Assembly: GCF_014646095.1 (NCBI RefSeq)
Contig: NZ_BMMU01000012.1
Coordinates: 62,001 to 126,000, forward strand
DNA from: Streptomyces lacrimifluminis
GTDB taxonomy: Bacteria; Actinomycetota; Actinomycetes; Streptomycetales; Streptomycetaceae
DNA: 64,000 bases
Direction: 5' to 3'
The notes below the pieces were generated by a model. The model worked only from the letters and a program-made list of their open reading frames with translations. It ran no database searches and was not told the DNA's origin. This document shows positions 16,825-23,329 of this stretch, one piece after another; the first letter of the stretch is position 1; every line of letters starts with the position of its first letter. The position numbers were made by a program, and so were the translations under genes.

Positions 16825-18015
16825 TTACGCGGGTGAGAACAGGTGGTCGCTGATGAGGCGGGCCGCGCCGATGACTCCGGCGGTGGGGCCCAACTCCCCC
16901 AGAACGATGGGCAGATTGCCGGTCGCCAGGGGCAGCGACTGACGGTAGACCTGGGTACGGATGGCGGCGAGCAGGGTGTGGCCGAGGCCGGTCACCCCTC
17001 CGCCGATCACCACCAGGCCCGGGTTGAAGAAGCTGACCAGACCGGCGATGACCTGGCCGGTGCGGTTGCCCCCCTCGCGGATCAGGTCGAGCGAGGCGGC
17101 GTCCCCGGCGGCAGCGGCGGCAGCGACGTCGACGGCGCTCAGAGCACCGCTCGCCTCCCACCGGGCCGCGAGTTCCTCCGAACGCCCTTGCTGAGCCGCC
17201 TCTTTGGCGTCGCGGGCGAGAGCGGCGCCACTGAAGTGGGCTTCCAGGCAGCCCCGGTTGCCGCAGGCGCACGGGCGCCCGTCGGGCACCGCCTGGATGT
17301 GTCCGATGTCGCCGGCGCTGCCCGTCACCCCACGGTGGACCTCACCGCCGACGACGATGCCGCAGCCGATCCCGGTGCCGATCTTGACGCAGAGGAAGTC
17401 GCCCACGGAGCGGGCGACGCCCGCGTGCTGCTCCCCCATGGCCATCAGGTTCACGTCGTTGTCGACCATCACCGGGCAGCCCAGTTCCTGACTGAGGGCC
17501 TCCCGTACGGGGAAACCGTCCCAGCCGGGCATGATCGGCGGGGCGACCGGTACGCCCTCGGGGAAGCGGACCGGGCCCGGGACGCCGATGCCGGCGCCGT
17601 CGAACCCCTCCGCGAGCCCGGAGGCTCTCAACTTAGCTGCCATGGACAGGACTTGCTCGAAGACCGCGACCGGGCCCTCGCGTACGTCCATGGGCTGGTT
17701 GAGGTGTCCCAGCACTTCCAGTTCGGCGTTGGTGACCGCGATGTCGATCGAGGTCGCGCCGATGTCGACGCCGAGGAAGCGCAGGGCGGGGGCGAGCCGG
17801 ATGTTGTGGGAGCGGCGACCGCCTCGCGAGGCGGCGAGTCCGTCGGCCACGACCAGGCCCGTCTCCAGGAGACGGTCTACCTCCACGGCCAGCTTGGACC
17901 GCGACAGGTCGACCTGATCCCCGAGCTGGGCCCGGGAGTTGGGCCCACCGTCACGCAGCAGGCGCAGCAGCCGCGCCTGGTGGGCGTTCGCGGGACGAGC
18001 GGTCATGCGTCTCAC
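16825..18015 (-). CDS. ROK-family transcriptional repressor
   Basis: 396 residues. An N-terminal winged-helix (about 10-60: HQARLLRLLRDGGPNSRAQLGDQVDLSRSK) is followed by the ROK domain: FLGVDIGATSIDIAV (phosphate loop), CVKIGTGIGCGIVVGGEVHRG, GDIGHIQ and the zinc motif CACGNRGCLEAH. Such proteins repress sugar genes until the sugar or its phosphate binds. GTG 18015 follows GGAGGGG; ATG 18006 is an alternative. It lies upstream of the importer on the same strand and probably controls it and itself. A matched inverted repeat is in its upstream gap. Confidence 0.9.
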   Translation of the reverse strand: MRRMTARPANAHQARLLRLLRDGGPNSRAQLGDQVDLSRSKLAVEVDRLLETGLVVADGLAASRGGRRSHNIRLAPALRFLGVDIGATSIDIAVTNAELEVLGHLNQPMDVREGPVAVFEQVLSMAAKLRASGLAEGFDGAGIGVPGPVRFPEGVPVAPPIMPGWDGFPVREALSQELGCPVMVDNDVNLMAMGEQHAGVARSVGDFLCVKIGTGIGCGIVVGGEVHRGVTGSAGDIGHIQAVPDGRPCACGNRGCLEAHFSGAALARDAKEAAQQGRSEELAARWEASGALSAVDVAAAAAAGDAASLDLIREGGNRTGQVIAGLVSFFNPGLVVIGGGVTGLGHTLLAAIRTQVYRQSLPLATGNLPIVLGELGPTAGVIGAARLISDHLFSPA

Positions 18016-18111
18016 AAGCCCCTCCCCGCCTAGTCAGGCACCAACCGGCCACGCTTTCCGGCCACTTCGCCGGGCTTTCGAGTGGAACGTAGCAGCGACC
18101 GCCGGGGCTGG

Positions 18112-18146
18112 GAAGAAGTTGAGCAAGGATTGCCACTGACTTCTTC
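18112..18146. promoter_or_regulatory. Candidate ROK operator (GAAGAAGTT ... GACTTCTTC)
   Basis: Two 9-base arms (18112-18120 and 18138-18146; 8 of 9 pair) separated by 17 bases lie about 100 bases upstream of the ROK start. The centre-to-centre spacing of 26 bases is close to two and a half helical turns. The position suits autorepression and, by readthrough, control of the importer operon. No binding data are known to me for this site. Confidence 0.4.
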
Positions 18147-18167
18147 CACTGAGAGGACAAAGAAGAA

Positions 18168-18210
18168 GGCGCCACGAGGGCGCCCTGGGTGGACCGCAGA
18201 CGGCCCACCC
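18168..18210 (-). terminator. Tandem small hairpins downstream of the KAS III gene
   Basis: GGCGCC-N5-GGCGCC (18168-18184) is followed by GGGTGG and CCACCC (18187-18210). Both lie just beyond the 3' end of the ketoacyl synthase gene and are the best terminator candidates in the 225-base gap 18016-18240. Confidence 0.35.
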
Positions 18211-18240
18211 GTCCATGGTGAGATCACGGGCCCGCGCCGC

Positions 18241-19194
18241 TCACGGGCAGCGGACGACCTGCCCGGCGTAGGAGAGGTTGCCGCCGAAGCCGAACAGCAG
18301 GACGGGGTCGCCGGTGGCGATCTCGCCGCGTTCGACCAGCTTCGAGAAGGCGAGCGGGATGCTGGCGGCCGAGGTGTTGCCTGACTCGATGACATCGCGT
18401 GCCACGACGGCGTTCACCGCGCCGATCTTCGCCGCCAGCGGTTCGATGATGCGCAGGTTGGCCTGGTGCAGGACGACGGCGGCGAGCTCCTCGGGGGCCA
18501 GGCCCGCCCGCTCGCAGGCCTGGCGGGCCATGCGCGGCAGCTGGGTGGTGGCCCAGCGGTAGACACTCTGCCCCTCCTGCGCGAACCGCGAGGGCGTGCC
18601 CTCGATCCGTACCGCGTTTCCCATCTCGGGTACCGAGCCCCACAGCACCGGCCCGATACCGGCGGGTCCGACGGCATCCGCCGGACAGGCTTCGACGACC
18701 GCCGCGCCCGCCCCGTCCCCGACGAGTACGCAGGTCGTGCGGTCGGTCCAGTCCGCCACCGCGGACATCTTGTCGGCGCCGATGACGAGGGCCCGTACCG
18801 ATCCCCCGGCCCGTACCGCGTGGTCGGCGGTGGCCAGGGCGTGGGTGAAGCCCGCGCACACGACGTTGAGGTCCATCGTGGCCGCCGAGGGGACGCCGAT
18901 CCGGTTCGCTACGCGGGCGGCCATGTTCGGGGAGCGGTCGACGGCGGTCGAGGTGGCGACGAGGACGAGGTCGATGTCGCTCGCGGCCAGCCCTGCCGCC
19001 GCGAGCGCCTTGGCGGCGGCATGCGCGGCCAGCTCGTCGACGGGCTCGTCGGGGCCGGCGATGTGGCGCGTACGGATGCCCACCCGGCTTCTGATCCACT
19101 CGTCGCTGGTGTCGACCAGGCCCGCCAGATCCTCGTTCGTGAGCACCTTGGCGGGCTGGTAGTGACCGACAGCGGCGATGCGCGAGCCGTTCAT
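18241..19194 (-). CDS. Beta-ketoacyl-ACP synthase III-like protein
   Basis: 317 residues from ATG 19194, with AAGGGGG upstream. The KAS III triad is complete: Cys113 (NVVCAGFTHAL), His243 (VLHQANLRI) and Asn273 (ESGNTSAASIP), and the C-terminal VLLFGFGGNLSYAG is typical. KAS III condenses an acyl-CoA starter with malonyl-ACP. The gene stands alone: no acyl carrier protein, FabD or other ketosynthase is nearby. It is therefore likely a secondary FabH that sets a starter unit or makes a small acyl product, rather than the housekeeping copy. Catalysis is well supported; the pathway is not. Confidence 0.88.
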   Translation of the reverse strand: MNGSRIAAVGHYQPAKVLTNEDLAGLVDTSDEWIRSRVGIRTRHIAGPDEPVDELAAHAAAKALAAAGLAASDIDLVLVATSTAVDRSPNMAARVANRIGVPSAATMDLNVVCAGFTHALATADHAVRAGGSVRALVIGADKMSAVADWTDRTTCVLVGDGAGAAVVEACPADAVGPAGIGPVLWGSVPEMGNAVRIEGTPSRFAQEGQSVYRWATTQLPRMARQACERAGLAPEELAAVVLHQANLRIIEPLAAKIGAVNAVVARDVIESGNTSAASIPLAFSKLVERGEIATGDPVLLFGFGGNLSYAGQVVRCP

Positions 19195-19332
19195 GGGTGG
19201 TCCCCCTTGCTGCTTTTCGGTAGCGGGATCCACCAGTCTGATCAGTGACTCGCCAGTACGTCGGCACGCGATGCCACAGGATTAACGTGGAAGGGTTGTC
19301 GGCTTCTATCAGACCTCGAAATGCCCGAACAC

Positions 19333-19482
19333 CTACCCTGTGAACAGCTGTGTCGCCTTCTGCACGAGCTCGTAGACGCCGTAGCAGAGCGGCGCCCCCA
19401 CCCACAACCAGGCGAACGCGATCAGAGGCCGGCGGTCGGGCGGCGTGCCCGCGCTCTCAGACGGACTGCTCTCGCTGGACAT
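19333..19482 (-). CDS. Small single-pass membrane partner of the OFA transporter
   Basis: 49 residues. A hydrophilic N-terminus (MSSESSPSESAGTPPDRR) is followed by one transmembrane segment (IAFAWLWVGAPLCYGVYEL) and a short tail QKATQLFTG. The gene overlaps the end of the MFS gene by 26 bases in another frame, so the two must be co-translated. I recall such peptides annotated as MFS transporter small subunits following oxalate/formate-type carriers in Streptomyces. It probably binds and stabilises the carrier; that is inference. It is below most gene-caller length limits. Confidence 0.75.
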   Translation of the reverse strand: MSSESSPSESAGTPPDRRPLIAFAWLWVGAPLCYGVYELVQKATQLFTG

Positions 19483-20791
19483 CGGCGGCCTCCTTCGGTG
19501 CGGGGACGTGGTGGCGGGGATCTACGGGGCGGACGAGTTCGTTGGCGACGAAGCCGACGGCGAGCAGGCCGATCATGATGGAGAACGACAGCCCGTAGAG
19601 CGCCGAGCCGTGCTTGCCGGCCTCCTCCTGCCGGTCGGCGATCCAGTTGACGATCAGCGGGCCGAGGACACCTGCCGTGGACCAGGCGGTGAGCAGCCGC
19701 CCGTGGATGGCGCCGACCTGGTAGGTCCCGAAGAGGTCCTTCAGATAGGCGGGGACAGTGGCGAAGCCGCCGCCGTAGAAGGAGAGGATCACCAGGGCGC
19801 ACAGGATGAACAGCGGCTTGGAGGAGTCCCCGAACCAGGCGATCGACGCGTACATCAGCGCCCCCACGCCGAGGTAGACGCGGTAGATGTTCTTGCGGCC
19901 GATCAGGTCGGAGGTGGACGACCAGCCGATCCGGCCCGCCATGTTGGCCGCCGACAGCAGCGCGACGAAACCGGCCGCCGCCGACACCGAGACCGGTGTG
20001 GAGCTGTCCGCGAAGAAGTCCTTGATCATCGGCGCGGCCTTCTCCAGGATGCCGATACCCGCGGTCACGTTCATGCAGAGGATCACCCACAGGCACCAGA
20101 ACTGCGGGGTCCGCACGGCGCTGCGCGCGGAGACCTGGACACCCGTGAGAGCGCTCGGCCCGCTCACCCCGTCTGCGGCGGGCTTCCCGCTGCGCGGCAC
20201 CCGTACCAGAAGCACCCCGAGCGACATGAACACGGCGTACGTCAGTCCGTGCACAAGGAAGGCGAGGGCGATCCCGGAGCTGTCGGAGCCGAACGACTCC
20301 AGCATCCGCGCCGACCAGGGCGAGGCGATGAGCGCGCCGCCGCCGAAGCCCATGATCGCGATGCCGGTGGCCATGCCGGGCCGGTCCGGGAACCACTTGA
20401 TCAGGGTGGAGACGGGCGAGATGTAGCCGATGCCGAGGCCGATGCCGCCGACGAAGCCATAGCCGAAGACGATCAGCCAGTACTGCTCGGTGGCGGCGCC
20501 GAGCGAGGCGAGCAGGAAGCCGGAGGAGAAGCAGACCAGGGCGACGGTCATGGCCCAGCGCGGCCCGTTGCGCTCGACGAGGGTGCCGCCGAACGCGGCC
20601 GACAGACCGAGCATGACGATGCCGAGCTGGAAGGGCAGCGCGCTCTGTGTGCCGCTGAGGCCGAGCGCTGATTCCAGGGGCGGCTTGAAGACGCTCCAGG
20701 CGTAGGCCTGGCCGATGGAGAGGTGGACCGAGAGGGCGGCCGGCGGGACGAGCCAGCGGCTCCAGCCGGGGGGTGCTATGGGGGGACTCAT
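19457..20791 (-). CDS. OFA-family (oxalate:formate antiporter-like) MFS transporter
   Basis: 444 residues with about 12 membrane spans. Characteristic motifs are LSIGQAYAWSVFKPPLE near the start, FGGTLVERNGPRWAM (loop 2-3), GYGFVGGIGLGIGYISPVSTLIKWFPDRPGMATG, SWSTAGVLGP-type residues in helix 11, and the loop DLIGRKNIYRVYLG. The OFA family exchanges small carboxylates such as oxalate and formate. Start ATG 20791 is chosen because the fold begins PPGWSRWLVPPAAL; no strong ribosome site precedes it. Divergent from fdhD, a formate-dehydrogenase maturation gene, which supports a formate or oxalate role. Confidence 0.88.
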   Translation of the reverse strand: MSPPIAPPGWSRWLVPPAALSVHLSIGQAYAWSVFKPPLESALGLSGTQSALPFQLGIVMLGLSAAFGGTLVERNGPRWAMTVALVCFSSGFLLASLGAATEQYWLIVFGYGFVGGIGLGIGYISPVSTLIKWFPDRPGMATGIAIMGFGGGALIASPWSARMLESFGSDSSGIALAFLVHGLTYAVFMSLGVLLVRVPRSGKPAADGVSGPSALTGVQVSARSAVRTPQFWCLWVILCMNVTAGIGILEKAAPMIKDFFADSSTPVSVSAAAGFVALLSAANMAGRIGWSSTSDLIGRKNIYRVYLGVGALMYASIAWFGDSSKPLFILCALVILSFYGGGFATVPAYLKDLFGTYQVGAIHGRLLTAWSTAGVLGPLIVNWIADRQEEAGKHGSALYGLSFSIMIGLLAVGFVANELVRPVDPRHHVPAPKEAADVQREQSV

Positions 20792-20991
20792 GATCCCGGA
20801 CGATAGGAACCGGCCGCAGGGTTGGGAAGGCGGCCGGTCGAACTCGCCGACCGTATGCGGTGAACGGTATCCGGCCTGCGCCGAACGGTCGTCCGAACCG
20901 GACGAACGGCATCCCGGCCACATGGAGCGGCGCTTCCGGGCCACGGGCGCCCTGTTCCCTCCCGTGCGCACCCCCTTGCCGGCTCATCCAC

Positions 20992-21009
20992 CATACTGTA
21001 GACAATATG
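20992..21009. promoter_or_regulatory. GntR-type palindrome between the OFA transporter and fdhD
   Basis: CATACTGTAGACAATATG is an 18-bp inverted repeat with one mismatched pair, in the middle of the divergent gap and 123 bases before the fdhD start. It is markedly AT-richer than its surroundings. The TGTAGACA core resembles FadR/GntR-subfamily operators, so a GntR regulator encoded elsewhere could control one or both genes. The rest of the 340-base gap 20792-21131 shows only scattered CGAACGG repeats (20866-20906). Confidence 0.5.
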
Positions 21010-21131
21010 TCGTCAGCCTCTTCCCTGGCGGCGGCAGGGCCGCGTGAACCACAGCGCCACCTCGCGCGTGCAGGACAATGAGAACGAGAAGGTCACCTAC
21101 CAGCACGTACAGAACCGGGGCTGATCAGGAC

Positions 21132-21989
21132 ATGGGACGAGTCACGGAACGACGCAGGGTGATCCGGATCCGGGGCGAAGAGATCTCCACCCGGCCGGAC
21201 ACGCTCGTCGCCGAGGAACCCATGGAGATCCGGCTGAACGGCAAGCCGATCGCGGTCACCATGCGCACCCCGGGCGACGACTTCGCGCTCGCCGTCGGCT
21301 TTCTGGTGAGCGAGGGCGTGCTGGCCGAGCGCCGCGAACTCCAGAACATCGTGTACTGCGCGGGCGCAACGGAGGACGGCTCGAACACGTACAACGTGGT
21401 GGATGTGCGGACGGCTCCGGACGTGGTGCTGCCCGACATCACGCTGGAGCGGAACGTGTACACGACGTCCTCGTGCGGCCTGTGCGGCAAGGCGAGTCTG
21501 GACGCGGTCCGTACGACGGCCCGCTGGGCCATCGACGACGGCGTCGGCGCTCCCCCGGTCCGGCTGACACCCGAACTGCTCGCCGGCCTGCCCGACCGGC
21601 TCCGCGCGTCCCAACGGGTGTTCGACCGGACCGGGGGTCTGCACGCGGCGGCCCTGTTCACGGAGGAGGGCGAACTGCTCGACGTCCGTGAGGACGTGGG
21701 CCGGCACAACGCGGTCGACAAACTGGTCGGCCGGGCGCTGCAGAACGGCGACCTGCCCCTGTCCCGCACGATCCTGCTGGTCTCCGGCCGGGCCTCGTTC
21801 GAGCTGGCGCAGAAGGCGGTCATGGCCGGGATTCCGGTGCTGGCAGCCGTCTCGGCGCCGTCGTCGCTCGCCGTCGGCCTGGCGGCCGAGTCGGGGCTGA
21901 CCCTGGTGGGGTTCCTCCGGGGCGCCAACATGAACGTGTACGCGGGCGAGGACCGTATCGCCCTGCAAGCCGCGGCCTCCCAGGGCTGA
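21132..21989 (+). CDS. fdhD: Formate dehydrogenase accessory sulfurtransferase FdhD
   Basis: 285 residues. Contains EEPMEIRLNG, MRTPGDDFALAVGFLVSEG, the redox pair SSCGLCGKAS (Cys115 and Cys118), VREDVGRHNAVDKLVG and LLVSGRASFELAQKAVMAGIP, all hallmarks of FdhD. The protein takes sulfur from a cysteine desulfurase and passes it to the molybdenum cofactor of formate dehydrogenase. ATG 21132 is selected over an upstream in-frame ATG at 21078, since family members begin close to RRRVIRIRGEE. No formate dehydrogenase gene is in the window. It probably shares a control region with the divergent transporter. Confidence 0.95.
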   Translation: MGRVTERRRVIRIRGEEISTRPDTLVAEEPMEIRLNGKPIAVTMRTPGDDFALAVGFLVSEGVLAERRELQNIVYCAGATEDGSNTYNVVDVRTAPDVVLPDITLERNVYTTSSCGLCGKASLDAVRTTARWAIDDGVGAPPVRLTPELLAGLPDRLRASQRVFDRTGGLHAAALFTEEGELLDVREDVGRHNAVDKLVGRALQNGDLPLSRTILLVSGRASFELAQKAVMAGIPVLAAVSAPSSLAVGLAAESGLTLVGFLRGANMNVYAGEDRIALQAAASQG

Positions 21990-22061
21990 CCGGTTTCCCC
22001 GCGGCACGGCGGCGGGGCCCCGAACGGCGGGGAGCGCCCCCTGCGCCGGCGGGGCCCCGCC

Positions 22062-22083
22062 TCTGCCTGCCTGCCTGCCTGCC
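22062..22083. repeat. TGCC tetranucleotide microsatellite
   Basis: Five consecutive TGCC/CTGC units lie in the convergent gap between fdhD and the marR-type gene, directly next to the latter's stop codon. Slipped-strand change here would not alter either protein unless it moved the stop context. Confidence 0.6.
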
Positions 22084-22084
22084 G

Positions 22085-22516
22085 CTATGCCGTACCCGAA
22101 ACCCGGGTGAGCAGGCCGATGAACAGCTCACGTTCCACGACGGTGAGCGGTGCCAGCAGCTCGTCGTTGGCCTTTCGCGCGGCCCGCTCGCAGCGGGCCA
22201 GCAGCCGCCGCCCCTCCGCCGTGGCCGTCACGGCGTTCTTGCGCCGGTCGTGCGGGTCCGGGGCGCGCACGATCAGTGACTTGTCCTGAAGGTCGTTGAG
22301 AACGCCGACCATGTCCTTGGCGTCGAGCCCCACCCCGCGCACCAGTTCGGCCTGTGCGACCGGGCCCAGCTCCGCGACGGCGGAGAGCACCACGTGATGC
22401 CACATCTTCAGCCCCTCGTCGGCCAGCGCGGCGGTGACCAGCGCCCGCCCGCGGTCGGCGGCCCTCCCCAGGATCCAGCTGGGGAGGACGCGTATGGAAC
22501 GAAGTTCGACAGACAT
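22085..22516 (-). CDS. MarR-family transcriptional regulator
   Basis: 143 residues. Winged-helix elements run from about 38 to 105: WHHVVLSAVAELGPVAQAELVRGVGLDAKDMVGVLNDLQDKSLIVRAPDPHDRRKN in pieces, with the wing DPHDRR typical of the family. Flanking helices give the dimer interface. It is divergent from a decayed oxidoreductase gene and the shared gap carries two identical-format palindromes plus a third, so it likely represses both genes until a small phenolic or quinone-like ligand binds. That ligand class is inferred from the neighbouring enzyme family. Confidence 0.9.
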   Translation of the reverse strand: MSVELRSIRVLPSWILGRAADRGRALVTAALADEGLKMWHHVVLSAVAELGPVAQAELVRGVGLDAKDMVGVLNDLQDKSLIVRAPDPHDRRKNAVTATAEGRRLLARCERAARKANDELLAPLTVVERELFIGLLTRVSGTA

Positions 22517-22529
22517 GCGAAAAGACTAA

Positions 22530-22584
22530 CCAATAATCATTGGACCTCCCAATGGTTATATGTTTATCGTTGGGGCTCCCAACG
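22530..22584. promoter_or_regulatory. MarR operator cluster: three inverted repeats of CCAAT/CATTGG type
   Basis: CATTGG-ACCTC-CCAATG (22538-22554) and CGTTGG-GGCTC-CCAACG (22568-22584) have the same CRTTGG-N5-CCAAYG format with perfect arms, centred 30 bases apart (about three helical turns). A third, CCAAT-AATC-ATTGG (22530-22543), overlaps the first. They fill the divergent gap between the MarR gene and the dehydrogenase remnant. Confidence 0.75.
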
Positions 22585-22614
22585 GTTTCCAGAGGTGCGA
22601 GGCAGGAGGTGCGG

Positions 22615-23157
22615 ATGCGCCGTGTTCGGTACGGGCACACAGGTGCTCCCCTGTCCCGGGACGAGGTCTCCGTGCCCGAGCCGGGGCCGCGGGCCGGCTT
22701 CCGACCGGGCGACCGGGCGACCGGGCTCTGTTTCGGCCACGGTCACGCCGGCTTCACGGTGCTCCGGGAAGCCGCGACCTCCCCACTGCCCGGCGGTGCC
22801 TCCCCCGCGCCCGACGGCGTCTCACCGGTCGACACGGTCGACGGCTCGTCGCTCACATCGGCGCCGCCCTTCCTCGCCCCCGGCGGACGGCTCGTCGCGT
22901 ACGCCTCGGGCGGCGGAACGATCCGGGCGTACGACCCGCTGGTGGGCGCCACGACCGTCGCCCCGTGCCGGATGCCCCGAATAGCCGACGAGCAACCGGA
23001 GTTGTACGAGAGGTGACGCCGCCGGATGCGGCGGCTGTTCACCGAAGGAACCGTACGACCGGTGGCGCACGGGGAGTTCGCCCTGGCGGACGCGGTCGGC
23101 GCACACCGGGTCATCGAGTCCCGGAGCAACCTCGGCAAGGTTGTCCTGATCCCTTGA
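22615..23157 (+). pseudogene. Medium-chain dehydrogenase/quinone oxidoreductase remnant with nonsense codon and internal deletions
   Basis: An excellent ribosome site (CAGGAGG) and ATG at 22615 start MRRVRYGHTGAPLSRDEV, then the text jumps to FRPGDRATGLCFGHGHAGFTVL. It jumps again to FLAPGGRLVAYASGGGTIRAYD and PELYER. The active-site region and the whole NADP-binding Rossmann segment are missing. A TGA at 23014-23016 stands where relatives have Trp. In the same frame the text continues RRMRRLFTEGTVRPVAHGEF and ends SNLGKVVLIP, so the rest of the C-terminus is still there. About 180 of roughly 330 residues remain. It cannot be a working oxidoreductase. It is the divergent partner of the MarR gene. 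Confidence 0.82.
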
Positions 23158-23221
23158 CACACGGTTCTTGTGGGGCGGCTGAGCATCCAACTACCGTCTG
23201 ATGCGCACACGTTGGACGTAG

Positions 23222-23322
23222 GATGTCCAGATTTTCGGATGCCCGATTGTTCAGATGTCCAGACCTCTGAAGTCACGAACTCTGAAGTCCAGACGCATGA
23301 AGTCCAGACGTTGAAGGGCAGG
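23222..23322. repeat. Array of seven 10-bp iterons (consensus GAWGTCCAGA) upstream of the sialidase
   Basis: Units start at 23222, 23238, 23254, 23269, 23284, 23299 and 23313, so the spacing is 14-16 bases. Four are exact GAWGTCCAGA (23222, 23254, 23284, 23299); GATGCCCGAT, GAAGTCACGA and GAAGGGCAGG are degenerate. All lie on one face-drifting direct-repeat array ending 8 bases before the sialidase start, in locally AT-richer DNA. This is the format of a multi-site activator or repressor target, or of a structured leader. Confidence 0.75.
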
Positions 23323-23329
23323 GCCGTAC

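Noticed and set aside
18241..19194. KAS III as part of a polyketide or fatty-acid biosynthetic cluster
   Set aside because: No acyl carrier protein, acyltransferase or second ketosynthase lies nearby.
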